A DNA stretch of 64,000 nt from contig NZ_CP117879.1 in the NCBI RefSeq assembly GCF_028736155.1, positions 2,852,001-2,916,000 on the forward strand. The letters run 5' to 3'. Made by a program: the position numbers and the translations under genes. Below, in pieces: positions 6,339 through 14,351 of this stretch (the first letter of the stretch is position 1; every line of letters starts with the position of its first letter). Below the pieces are notes generated by a model, which saw only the letters and a program-made list of their open reading frames with translations, searched no databases and was not told where the DNA came from. This stretch comes from Flavobacterium sp. KACC 22763. GTDB lineage: Bacteria > Bacteroidota > Bacteroidia > Flavobacteriales > Flavobacteriaceae.

Positions 6339-7856
6339 TTACAATTCTATTCGATTAATGTAATTCAAAGCGCTGCTTTTATCGTCTAAAGCATTCAAAA
6401 CATCAAACACTTTATCTGACCAACCGGCTATTAAATATACATCGTTTTTTTCGATGTTTATTGGTGACTGACCGTAACCAGCCAAATCAAACAAATATAA
6501 TTTTGCATTTGGTGCGATACTTTTGTATCGATTCCATGAATTTGCAAATGAGTCTTTTGTGTACGCGTTATTCCACATTTGAACGTCTGTAAACAACATT
6601 ACTTTGTCTACAATTTCTTTTCGGCTGATTAAATCTTCCAAAACCAAATGACCGTTTGTAGCGTAACCTACTTCACCTTCGCGTTTGTAATATTCGTTGA
6701 CGTTGGCCAATATGCTTCGTTTTGGCATATTGATTATTTTCCAACGATCACCAAACATACCGCTTACCACATTTTTACAACGGCTTTGCATTAACATCCC
6801 CAACATCAAACCGATATCATAAAGCAATACTTTACTTTTTGGTGAAATTGGCTGTTGCATTGAACCCGAAACGTCACAAGCAATTACAACTGATGTATTT
6901 ACATCAAAACCTTTTATGTTTTGTGAACTCGCCATAACAGCATCTTCTAAGGCATCTAAAACCATTGAAGTGTATTTGAAATTCAAATCTTTCACTTCAC
7001 GATAAGCGGCTAAAAATCGGAAAGGCAATTGTTTTGAGTTTGCTACTGCTTTTTCGTTAGAAAGATAATCGCATACTTTTTGGATATGAAAACCAGAAAC
7101 ATTCGCTTCTAAGATATTTCGTAAGTTACGCAACAAAGCCATGTAACCTATTTTACCGCTATCAATCAATTCCTCCCATTTTTGAGTAAATGCTTTTTGT
7201 TTTTCAAATTCGTTATAAAACTTTATTTGACCTAATTGCGACAACTCAGTTTCCCAAGTATATGGCGTTTGCAAAGTGTTACTCACAACTTTATTAAAAA
7301 TGGTTTGTTGCGCTTCGTCTTTTGCTTTTGGGTGAACCAAAAACAAAGCATCTTTTAATTTCACCGCACCATCGCGATTGTATTTGGCAAACTGGTATTC
7401 GTCAAATTTATTGAATGAAACCGCTAAACCTTTTTGGATTTGTTTTGATAAACGGTTTAATTTCTTAACGCCATTACGTTCGTTTGCCATTTGATAATAA
7501 GCCAATAATTCTGTGATTTCATCTGCACGCTGAATTACATTGATTATCATTTTACTGATTAATGAATCGCCAGAATAAATTTTAGCCAATTCTACAACCA
7601 AAACTAATGGCACTGAACGCATATGCATTTCATTACGTGCATAAACTGCCAATTTTGCAACAAATACTGGATTACATTTTTTAATCAAGTTTTTGATTCG
7701 CTCTAAACGAGTTGTATCTTTTTCATAAAATGAAGCACTTAAGCTTGTTGTTACAACTGCCGCGTATAATTCGTATTCTGATGTTAAAGAAAAAGCCGGT
7801 GCATTTTCGTGATTAACTATATTGTTTTTCTCTTTTGCTAAAAAATTGAATTTCAT
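6339..7856 (-). CDS. rsr: TROVE-domain Ro60 orthologue (Rsr)
   Basis: A 505-residue protein. The N-terminal about 310 residues are the helical-repeat TROVE ring that holds misfolded RNA ends and Y RNAs. Features include NHENAPAF near 15-22 and AVYARNEMHMRSVPLVL near 70-86. The C-terminal part is a von Willebrand A domain with the MIDAS motif DVSGSM at 328-333. Bacterial Rsr proteins bind Y RNAs and tether or assist RNA-processing enzymes. It lies directly upstream of five Y-like RNAs and of rtcB on the same strand, strongly supporting the assignment. Its promoter region carries the palindrome at 7921-7945. Start ATG at 7856 gives the usual family length. Confidence 0.95.
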   Translation of the reverse strand: MKFNFLAKEKNNIVNHENAPAFSLTSEYELYAAVVTTSLSASFYEKDTTRLERIKNLIKKCNPVFVAKLAVYARNEMHMRSVPLVLVVELAKIYSGDSLISKMIINVIQRADEITELLAYYQMANERNGVKKLNRLSKQIQKGLAVSFNKFDEYQFAKYNRDGAVKLKDALFLVHPKAKDEAQQTIFNKVVSNTLQTPYTWETELSQLGQIKFYNEFEKQKAFTQKWEELIDSGKIGYMALLRNLRNILEANVSGFHIQKVCDYLSNEKAVANSKQLPFRFLAAYREVKDLNFKYTSMVLDALEDAVMASSQNIKGFDVNTSVVIACDVSGSMQQPISPKSKVLLYDIGLMLGMLMQSRCKNVVSGMFGDRWKIINMPKRSILANVNEYYKREGEVGYATNGHLVLEDLISRKEIVDKVMLFTDVQMWNNAYTKDSFANSWNRYKSIAPNAKLYLFDLAGYGQSPINIEKNDVYLIAGWSDKVFDVLNALDDKSSALNYINRIEL

Positions 7857-7920
7857 AATTTCTGGTTTTTAAAATTAGACAATGGTTATTGTTTTATTTC
7901 TTGAGCAAAGATTTCAAAAC

Positions 7921-7945
7921 TACTACGCAATTATTTTGCGCAGTA
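7921..7945. promoter_or_regulatory. palindromic operator/promoter module in the rsr/HD divergent region
   Basis: Arms TACTACGCAA and TTGCGCAGTA surround TTATT, with one mismatch between arms. It is 65 bases before the rsr ATG and 33 bases before the HD-gene ATG. On the rsr side TTTG stands at offset 12-15 and AAGAAATAA at 19-27 from the palindrome edge, as in the copy at 6304-6328. The conserved spacing suggests one regulator and one type of promoter for rsr and the RNA array. Confidence 0.7.
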
Positions 7946-7978
7946 AAAAAAGAATTTTAAATTTGAGTAAAAAACAAG

Positions 7979-8626
7979 ATGAATTTAGAGAAAATCTATT
8001 CTGAATTGCTCTCTAATATTGGCTTTTCAGCAAATGAAATTCAGCAAAACTGGTTGGATTTAGAAAAGGCATATTCCAAAAAATTAAGGCATTATCACAA
8101 TCTCACGCATTTAAAAGAAATGATTGCCAGTTTTGAAACGTATCGTGATAAACTTCAAAATCCAAACGAAATATTATTTTCGATTTTCTATCATGATTTT
8201 GTGTATTCGGCTTCCAAAAAAGATAACGAACTTAAAAGTGCCGAATATGCTTTGTCTATTTTTACAGATGTTAAACCCGACAGGTTTTTAAAACCTGTCG
8301 GGTTTTCGGAATTTGATCGTCACTTGGTTTTTGACGCGATCTGCGCAACACAGCAACATCAACAAAATGCAATTGAAGATATTAATTGGTTAATCGATTT
8401 TGATTTGAAAATTCTAGCCAAAGATTGGGAAGATTATAAAATCTATTTTGAACAAATTAGAAAAGAATACCGCATCTATCCTGATTTTCTATACAAACCT
8501 GGACGTGCAAAAGCGTTGAAGCATTTTTTGGAGAATGAGTTTATTTTTCAGACGGATGAATTCAGAAATTTATACGAAGAAAAAGCAAGAATTAATATTG
8601 AAAAAGAGATTTCATTATTAATGTAG
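7979..8626 (+). CDS. HD-superfamily predicted phosphohydrolase (COG4339-like)
   Basis: A 215-residue soluble protein with RHYHNLTH at 37-44, an HD pair at 72-73 (FYHDFVY) and a later Asp near 142. These are the metal ligands of HD phosphohydrolases and resemble the COG4339 family, whose substrate is unknown to me. It is divergent from rsr with 122 bases between starts that share the palindrome at 7921-7945, and it precedes the WYL gene. Context suggests a role with RNA damage or nucleotide phosphates, but this is inference. Residues 99-110 are encoded by an inserted palindromic repeat (8273-8305), an in-frame repeat insertion between helices. Confidence 0.8.
   Translation: MNLEKIYSELLSNIGFSANEIQQNWLDLEKAYSKKLRHYHNLTHLKEMIASFETYRDKLQNPNEILFSIFYHDFVYSASKKDNELKSAEYALSIFTDVKPDRFLKPVGFSEFDRHLVFDAICATQQHQQNAIEDINWLIDFDLKILAKDWEDYKIYFEQIRKEYRIYPDFLYKPGRAKALKHFLENEFIFQTDEFRNLYEEKARINIEKEISLLM
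8273..8305. repeat. palindromic repeat inside a coding region
   Basis: Perfect 15-base arms (AAACCCGACAGGTTT and its complement) are separated by three bases. The same element, arm for arm, occurs intergenically at 44913-44945. Here it is in frame within the HD hydrolase gene and encodes KPDRFLKPVGF. Confidence 0.9.
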
Positions 8627-8743
8627 AGACGCAATTCATTGCGTCTACACAACGAATATATCCACAATGTGTTAGATCGCACAGCCAATGATTATCCACA
8701 ACGAATATTCACAATGTTTAGACGCAATGAATTGCGTCTCTAC
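8623..8743. repeat. inverted repeat element between HD and WYL genes
   Basis: Outer arms 8623-8650 and 8716-8743 match at 27 of 28 bases. Each arm is itself palindromic (GACGCAATTCATTGCGTC). The interior holds further similar words (AACGAATAT, CCACAATG). The left arm supplies the stop codon of the HD gene. The element ends 17 bases before the WYL start. Confidence 0.85.
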
Positions 8744-8760
8744 GTTTAAAAAATACAAAA

Positions 8761-9798
8761 ATGTCACAAAACAAAAACGCCTTAATCCGATACAAAACCA
8801 TAGATAAATGCCTTCAGAACAAATATAGGCAATGGACACTCGAAGATTTAATCGAAGAATGTTCTGAGGCTTTATCTGAATACGAAGGACGCCAAAACCC
8901 AATTAGCAAACGAACCATTCAAATGGATATTCAATTGATGCGAAGCGAAAAATTGGGTTATAATGCGCCAATCGTAGTTTACGATAAAAAGTATTATAAA
9001 TATGAAGATGAAGATTTTTCGATAACCGATATTCCCCTGACGGAAACAGATATGAATGTTTTAACTGAAACAGTTTCGATGCTGAAACAGTTTAAAGATT
9101 TCTCTTTATTTAATGATGTATCAGATATTCTGCAGCGTTTGGAAGATAAAATCTACGCCGAGAAATCGCATACCAAACCTGTTATTTATTTGGATAAAAA
9201 CGAAAACCTAAAAGGGCTTCATTATTTAGATGAAATTTATCAGGCGATTATTAAAAAGATGGTTTTGATAATTACCTATAAATCGTTTAAATCGCGAGAA
9301 GAAACCAAATTTCATTTTCATCCTTTTATATTAAAGGAATTCAACAACCGTTGGTTTTTAATTGGAAAGAAAAAAGCCTCACAGCCGATTACCAATTTGG
9401 CTTTAGACAGAATTATTTCGATTGATTATGATTTTAATCTACCTTATATAGAAGAAGATTTTGATGCCGACATTTATTATAAGGATGTAATTGGCGTAAC
9501 TGTAAATTCAGGCTTACAACCGAGACGAATTGAATTATGGGTGGATGCTTCAAACGCACCTTATGTACTTACAAAACCGTTGCATACTTCTCAGCGCATA
9601 ATTAAGCAAAATGAAGACGGAAGTGTTATTATACATATATATGTAATACCAAATTATGAAATGGAACGTCTTCTGTTAGGGTTTGGAAGCTGTTTGGAGA
9701 TTTTAAAGCCAGAAGGTCTGAGAAATCGTATGAAAAAGACTCTTCAAGACGCTATTTCACGCTATGATTCAGAACAACCAACTGAAATAAATGCATAA
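8761..9798 (+). CDS. WYL-domain transcriptional regulator
   Basis: 345 residues. The N-terminal winged helix region (about 8-85) contains WTLEDLIEEC and SKRTIQMDIQLMR, typical of HTH_11-type DNA-binding domains. The middle WYL domain (about 145-235) carries ITYKSFKSREETKFHFHPFILKEF-like strands and NRWFLIGKK. A C-terminal WCX-like extension follows. WYL domains are thought to sense nucleic acids or nucleotides and often control damage or defence genes. It follows the HD gene on the same strand and is the only regulator next to the rsr locus, so it is the natural candidate to bind the palindromes at 6304 and 7921. Sure of family, not of target. Confidence 0.9.
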   Translation: MSQNKNALIRYKTIDKCLQNKYRQWTLEDLIEECSEALSEYEGRQNPISKRTIQMDIQLMRSEKLGYNAPIVVYDKKYYKYEDEDFSITDIPLTETDMNVLTETVSMLKQFKDFSLFNDVSDILQRLEDKIYAEKSHTKPVIYLDKNENLKGLHYLDEIYQAIIKKMVLIITYKSFKSREETKFHFHPFILKEFNNRWFLIGKKKASQPITNLALDRIISIDYDFNLPYIEEDFDADIYYKDVIGVTVNSGLQPRRIELWVDASNAPYVLTKPLHTSQRIIKQNEDGSVIIHIYVIPNYEMERLLLGFGSCLEILKPEGLRNRMKKTLQDAISRYDSEQPTEINA

Positions 9799-9969
9799 TT
9801 TTTTACAGAATACAGAATTAAATGCGTTTTAAAAACTAAAAAAGGATTTTTACAGCATTAAAAATGTTAAAATCTAAAAAAAGAATAGTATATTACACTT
9901 AAAATAAACAACCAAAACCCTCTAAATCAGGGATATTTTATAACTAACCAAAAAATTATTAAAAAATTA

Positions 9970-9981
9970 TATGCATGCATA
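9970..9981. promoter_or_regulatory. palindrome TATGCATGCATA, likely MarR operator
   Basis: A perfect 12-base palindrome 38 bases before the marR-type ATG. It lies just upstream of a TATATTTG -7 box (9994-10001), in the place of the -33 element. This is a position suited to autorepression. Confidence 0.5.
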
Positions 9982-9993
9982 GTATTTTTTAAT

Positions 9994-10001
9994 TATATTT
10001 G
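9994..10001 (+). promoter_or_regulatory. -7 box TATATTTG for the MarR/beta-oxidation genes
   Basis: Matches the Bacteroidota -7 consensus TAnnTTTG, 18 bases before the ATG of the MarR gene. No clear TTTG -33 element is seen, as the palindrome occupies that position. Confidence 0.5.
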
Positions 10002-10019
10002 AAATCGATATAGTTACCT

Positions 10020-10478
10020 ATGAAAGACAAAACGATAGATTATATTTTAAGAGCGACATGGCAAGCTGTTTCAAGAATGTATAATGAAGAAGCTGCTAAA
10101 TATGATGCAACAATGGCGACAGGGTTTGCTCTTTTAAGTATGGACAAGGAAGAAGGAACTCCGTCAACGGCTCTTGGCCCAAGAATGGGAATGGAAGCCA
10201 CCAGCTTAACAAGAACCTTAAAATCTATGGAAGAAAAAGGTTTAATTGTTCGCAAAAAAAACCCAAGTGACGGAAGAGGTGTTTTAATCTATCTAACCGA
10301 CTTTGGTAAAGAAAAAAGAGATTTATCTAAAAATACAGTTCTGAAATTTAATGAAACGGTTAGAAAACATGTTTCAGAAGAAAAACTGAATCATTTTATC
10401 GAGGTTTCTGAAATCATCAATGAACTGATTCACGATAAAAACATATTTAATCAAACAGAAAACACAGAAGAAAAGTAA
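10020..10478 (+). CDS. MarR family transcriptional regulator
   Basis: 152 residues with the MarR winged helix. GPRMGMEATSLTRTLKSMEEKGLIVRKKNPSDGR-type residues (about 59-95) form the recognition helix and wing, and DGRG is the typical wing tip. It is 48 bases upstream of the beta-oxidation fusion gene on the same strand, so it probably heads that operon. It would then control fatty acid degradation in response to an acyl-CoA-like ligand; the ligand is inference. Confidence 0.92.
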   Translation: MKDKTIDYILRATWQAVSRMYNEEAAKYDATMATGFALLSMDKEEGTPSTALGPRMGMEATSLTRTLKSMEEKGLIVRKKNPSDGRGVLIYLTDFGKEKRDLSKNTVLKFNETVRKHVSEEKLNHFIEVSEIINELIHDKNIFNQTENTEEK

Positions 10479-10526
10479 TCAATTTTGATTGTCCTGATTC
10501 TGTAAAAAAAACAAATAATAACAAAT

Positions 10527-12917
10527 ATGAAACGCACAATTAAAAAAGTTGCTGTAATTGGATCCGGAATTATGGGTTCAGGTATAGCTTGTCATTTTGC
10601 TAACATTGGTGTCGAAGTTTTACTTCTGGACATTGTACCGCGTGAACTGACCGAAGCTGAAGCTAAAAAAGGATTAACACTTGAAAGTAAAGCCGTTCGC
10701 AACCGTGTGGTAAACGAACATTTGGCGAATTCATTAAAATCAAAACCATCTCCTATTTACAGTCAGAAATTCGCAAACAGAATCACGACTGGAAATACAA
10801 CAGATGATATGGCAAAAATTGCTAATGTTGACTGGATTATCGAGGTTGTTGTTGAGCGTTTAGACATTAAGAAATTAGTTTTTGAACAAATCGAGAAATT
10901 CCGTAAACCTGGAACTTTAGTTACTTCAAACACTTCTGGTATTCCAATTCACTTTATGAGTGAAGGAAGAAGCGAAGATTTCCAACAACACTTCTGCGGA
11001 ACTCACTTTTTTAACCCTGCGCGTTACTTAAAATTATTTGAAATTATTCCTGGTCCAAAAACTTCTACTGAAGTATTGGATTTCTTAAACGAATACGGAT
11101 CTAAATTCTTAGGAAAAACTTCGGTTGTCGCTAAAGATACTCCGGCGTTTATTGGAAACAGAATTGGGATTTACGGAATCCAAAGTTTATTCCACTTGGT
11201 AAAAGAAATGGGATTAACAATTGAAGAAGTTGATAAATTGACTGGTCCGGTTATCGGTCGTCCAAAATCGGCTACTTTCCGTACTGTTGACGTTGTTGGA
11301 TTGGATACTTTGGTACACGTTGCCAACGGTATTTACGAAAACTGCCCTAACGACGAACAACACGAATTGTTCAAACTTCCTGATTTCATCAACAAAATGA
11401 TGGAAAATAATTGGTTAGGAAGCAAAACTGGACAAGGTTTCTACAAAAAAGTAGATAAAGATATTCTTTCTTTAGACTTAAATACATTAGAATACCGCGC
11501 TGCAAAAAAAGCAAATTTTGCTACTCTTGAGCTAACAAAAACTATTGATAAACCAATCAATCGTTTTAAAGTTTTAGTAAAAGGAACAGACAAAGCGGGA
11601 GAATTCTACCGTAAAAGTTTCGCTGGAATGTTTGCTTATGTGTCAAACAGAGTTCCAGAAATCTCAGACGAATTATACAAAATTGACGATGCCATGAAAG
11701 CTGGTTTTGGATGGGAAAATGGTCCATTCGAAATCTGGGATGCTATTGGTGTTGCCAAAGGAATTGAAATCATGAAAGCGGAAGGTTTAGAGCCTGCTGC
11801 ATGGGTTACTGAAATGTTGGCTTCTGGAAGCGAAAGTTTTTATACTGTAAAAGAAGGAGCGACTTATTTCTATAACATTCCGACAAAATCACAAGTAAAA
11901 GTTCCTGGACAAGATTCATTCATTATTCTGAACAACATTCGCGAAAGCAAAAAAGTTTGGAGCAATAGTGGTGCAATTATTCAGGATTTAGGAGACGGAA
12001 TCTTAAACTTAGAATTCCAATCTAAAATGAATACAATTGGTGGCGATGTTCTACAAGCTATCAATAAAGCAATCGACTTATCTGAAAAAGAATATCAAGG
12101 TTTAGTTATTGGTAACCAAGCGGCGAATTTCTCTGTTGGAGCTAATATCGGAATGATCTTCATGATGGCAGTTGAGCAAGAATACGATGAATTGAACATG
12201 GCAATTAAACTGTTCCAAGATACAATGATGCGTGTTCGTTACTCTTCTATTCCAGTTGTGGTTGCGCCTCACGGAATGACTTTTGGTGGTGGATGCGAAA
12301 TGAGCTTACATGCTGATAAAGTAGTTGCTGCTGCAGAAACATACATGGGATTAGTTGAATTTGGTGTTGGAGTTATCCCTGGCGGTGGTGGTTCTAAAGA
12401 AATGACTTTAAGAGCTTCAGATTTATTCCGCAAAAATGATGTGGAATTGAACGTTCTTCAAGAGTATTTCTTGACAATCGCAATGGCAAAAGTTTCGACT
12501 TCTGGTTATGAGGCTTTTGATACTGGACTTCTTCAACATGGAAAAGACATTATCGTAGTAAACAAAGATCGTCAGATTGCTGAAGCTAAAAAACATGCGT
12601 TGTTAATGGCTGAAGCTGGATATACGCAGCCAATTAGAAGAAACGATATTAAAGTTCTAGGAAAACAAGCTTTAGGTATGTTCTTAGTTGGAACAGATCA
12701 AATGCAAGCTGGAAAATACATTTCTGAGCACGACAAGAAAATCGCTAACAAACTGGCTTATGTAATGGCTGGTGGTGATTTATCTGAAGCAACTTTAGTA
12801 TCTGAACAATATTTATTAGATATCGAACGTGAAGCTTTCTTGAGTTTATGTACAGAGCGTAAGACTTTAGAGAGAATTCAATACATGTTGACTAAAGGAA
12901 AACCGCTTCGTAATTAG
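10527..12917 (+). CDS. 3-hydroxyacyl-CoA dehydrogenase / enoyl-CoA hydratase fusion
   Basis: A 796-residue bifunctional beta-oxidation enzyme. The NAD-binding Rossmann motif GSGIMGSGIACHF is at about 12-24, followed by FCGTHFFNPA and the 3HCDH C-terminal domains. The crotonase-fold hydratase domain is at the C-terminal end (about 490-700), with GANIGMI and PHGMTFGGGCEMSLHAD near 580. The dehydrogenase-first order is the reverse of enteric FadB and is usual for this group. It lies between the MarR regulator and the thiolase and would hydrate 2-enoyl-CoA and oxidise 3-hydroxyacyl-CoA. Full length. Confidence 0.94.
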   Translation: MKRTIKKVAVIGSGIMGSGIACHFANIGVEVLLLDIVPRELTEAEAKKGLTLESKAVRNRVVNEHLANSLKSKPSPIYSQKFANRITTGNTTDDMAKIANVDWIIEVVVERLDIKKLVFEQIEKFRKPGTLVTSNTSGIPIHFMSEGRSEDFQQHFCGTHFFNPARYLKLFEIIPGPKTSTEVLDFLNEYGSKFLGKTSVVAKDTPAFIGNRIGIYGIQSLFHLVKEMGLTIEEVDKLTGPVIGRPKSATFRTVDVVGLDTLVHVANGIYENCPNDEQHELFKLPDFINKMMENNWLGSKTGQGFYKKVDKDILSLDLNTLEYRAAKKANFATLELTKTIDKPINRFKVLVKGTDKAGEFYRKSFAGMFAYVSNRVPEISDELYKIDDAMKAGFGWENGPFEIWDAIGVAKGIEIMKAEGLEPAAWVTEMLASGSESFYTVKEGATYFYNIPTKSQVKVPGQDSFIILNNIRESKKVWSNSGAIIQDLGDGILNLEFQSKMNTIGGDVLQAINKAIDLSEKEYQGLVIGNQAANFSVGANIGMIFMMAVEQEYDELNMAIKLFQDTMMRVRYSSIPVVVAPHGMTFGGGCEMSLHADKVVAAAETYMGLVEFGVGVIPGGGGSKEMTLRASDLFRKNDVELNVLQEYFLTIAMAKVSTSGYEAFDTGLLQHGKDIIVVNKDRQIAEAKKHALLMAEAGYTQPIRRNDIKVLGKQALGMFLVGTDQMQAGKYISEHDKKIANKLAYVMAGGDLSEATLVSEQYLLDIEREAFLSLCTERKTLERIQYMLTKGKPLRN

Positions 12918-13022
12918 AGAATAAGATGAAAGAAGCAAGAAACAAGACTTCAAAACAAAGTTTTGTCTTTTCTCTTACCTCTTGCCTCTTTCTTCTAATA
13001 AATCTTAAAAAAACAAAAACAA

Positions 13023-14204
13023 ATGAAAACAGCATATATAGTAAAAGCATATAGAACAGCAGTTGGAAAAGCTCCAAAAGGTGTTTTTAGATTTAAAAGA
13101 CCTGACGAATTAGCTGCAGAAACCATTCAGTTTATGATGGACGAACTGCCTAATTTTGATAAAAAACGTATTGACGACGTTATGGTAGGAAATGCCATGC
13201 CGGAAGCAGAACAAGGTCTAAACGTTGGACGTTTGATCTCTTTAATGGGATTAAAAGTGGAAGATGTTCCTGGTGTTACAGTAAACCGTTACTGCGCATC
13301 TGGATTAGAAACTATCGGAATGGCGACGGCTAAAATCCAATCAGGAATGGCAGATTGTATCATTGCCGGTGGTGCAGAAAGTATGAGTTATATCCCGATG
13401 GGAGGTTACAAACCAACTCCAGATTATAAAGTTGCTGCTGCAGGTCACGAAGATTACTACTGGGGAATGGGGTTAACTGCTGAAGCGGTGGCGAACCAAT
13501 ACAAAATCTCTAGAGAAGATCAGGACGAGTTTGCATACAACTCTCACATGAAAGCTTTGAAAGCTCAAGCTGAAGGAAAATTTGACAAACAAATCGTTCC
13601 GATTACTGTTGAGCAGACTTTCATCAACGAAAATGGCAAAAAAGAAACAAAATCATATGTTGTAAATAAAGACGAAGGGCCAAGAGCAGGAACTTCTAAA
13701 GAAGCTTTAGCAGGTTTAAAACCCGTTTTTGCGGCTGACGGAAGTGTAACGGCTGGTAACTCTTCTCAAATGAGCGACGGTGCGGCTTTTGTTCTAATCA
13801 TGAGCGAAGAAATGGTAAAAGAATTAAATCTTGAGCCAATTGCACGTTTGGTAAATTTTGCTTCTTCTGGTGTTGAACCAAGAATTATGGGTATTGGTCC
13901 TGTAAAAGCTATTCCGAAAGCATTAAAACAAGCGGGATTAACATTAAACGATATCGAATTAATTGAATTAAACGAGGCTTTTGCTTCTCAAGCTTTAGCA
14001 GTTACTCGCGAATTAAATATAAATCCAGAAATCGTAAACGTAAACGGTGGAGCAATCGCTTTAGGTCACCCTCTAGGATGTACAGGAGCTAAACTTTCTG
14101 TTCAGTTATTCGATGAAATGAAACGAAGAGGTAACAAATACGGAATCGTTTCGATGTGTGTGGGGACTGGGCAAGGAAGCGCTGGAGTCTACGAAGTATT
14201 GTAA
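13023..14204 (+). CDS. acetyl-CoA acyltransferase (3-ketoacyl-CoA thiolase)
   Basis: 393 residues, thiolase superfamily. The nucleophile Cys91 lies in NRYCASGLE, the histidine motif is NGGAIALGHPLGCTG (near 340-354), and the second cysteine is in MCVGTGQG (near 380). It cleaves 3-ketoacyl-CoA to acetyl-CoA in beta-oxidation. Gene order (MarR, dehydrogenase/hydratase, thiolase, acyl-CoA dehydrogenase) supports a degradative rather than biosynthetic role. The gap of 105 bases from the fusion gene contains a short GAAGCAAGA / TCTTGCCTCTTTCTTC repeat but no terminator. Confidence 0.95.
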   Translation: MKTAYIVKAYRTAVGKAPKGVFRFKRPDELAAETIQFMMDELPNFDKKRIDDVMVGNAMPEAEQGLNVGRLISLMGLKVEDVPGVTVNRYCASGLETIGMATAKIQSGMADCIIAGGAESMSYIPMGGYKPTPDYKVAAAGHEDYYWGMGLTAEAVANQYKISREDQDEFAYNSHMKALKAQAEGKFDKQIVPITVEQTFINENGKKETKSYVVNKDEGPRAGTSKEALAGLKPVFAADGSVTAGNSSQMSDGAAFVLIMSEEMVKELNLEPIARLVNFASSGVEPRIMGIGPVKAIPKALKQAGLTLNDIELIELNEAFASQALAVTRELNINPEIVNVNGGAIALGHPLGCTGAKLSVQLFDEMKRRGNKYGIVSMCVGTGQGSAGVYEVL

Positions 14205-14238
14205 TAAGTAGTATTAAGTAAAGTATACGTCCAGTTTG

Positions 14239-14313
14239 GTCATTGCGAGGAACGAAGCAACCTCGCTAACAATTGCGCAAAGCAAGTGTGGTTGCTTCGT
14301 TCCTCGCAATGAC
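14239..14313. repeat. inverted repeat inside the beta-oxidation operon
   Basis: Perfect 24-base arms 14239-14262 and 14290-14313 (GTCATTGCGAGGAACGAAGC type) with a 27-base loop. It lies between the thiolase and acyl-CoA dehydrogenase genes, so it would form a stable hairpin in their shared mRNA. It is related in its outer GTCAT and AATGAC ends to the elements at 3730, 5501 and 39456. Confidence 0.85.
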
Positions 14314-14351
14314 AAGATTGAGCAAAAACAAAATATAAAAAAAACATAATC

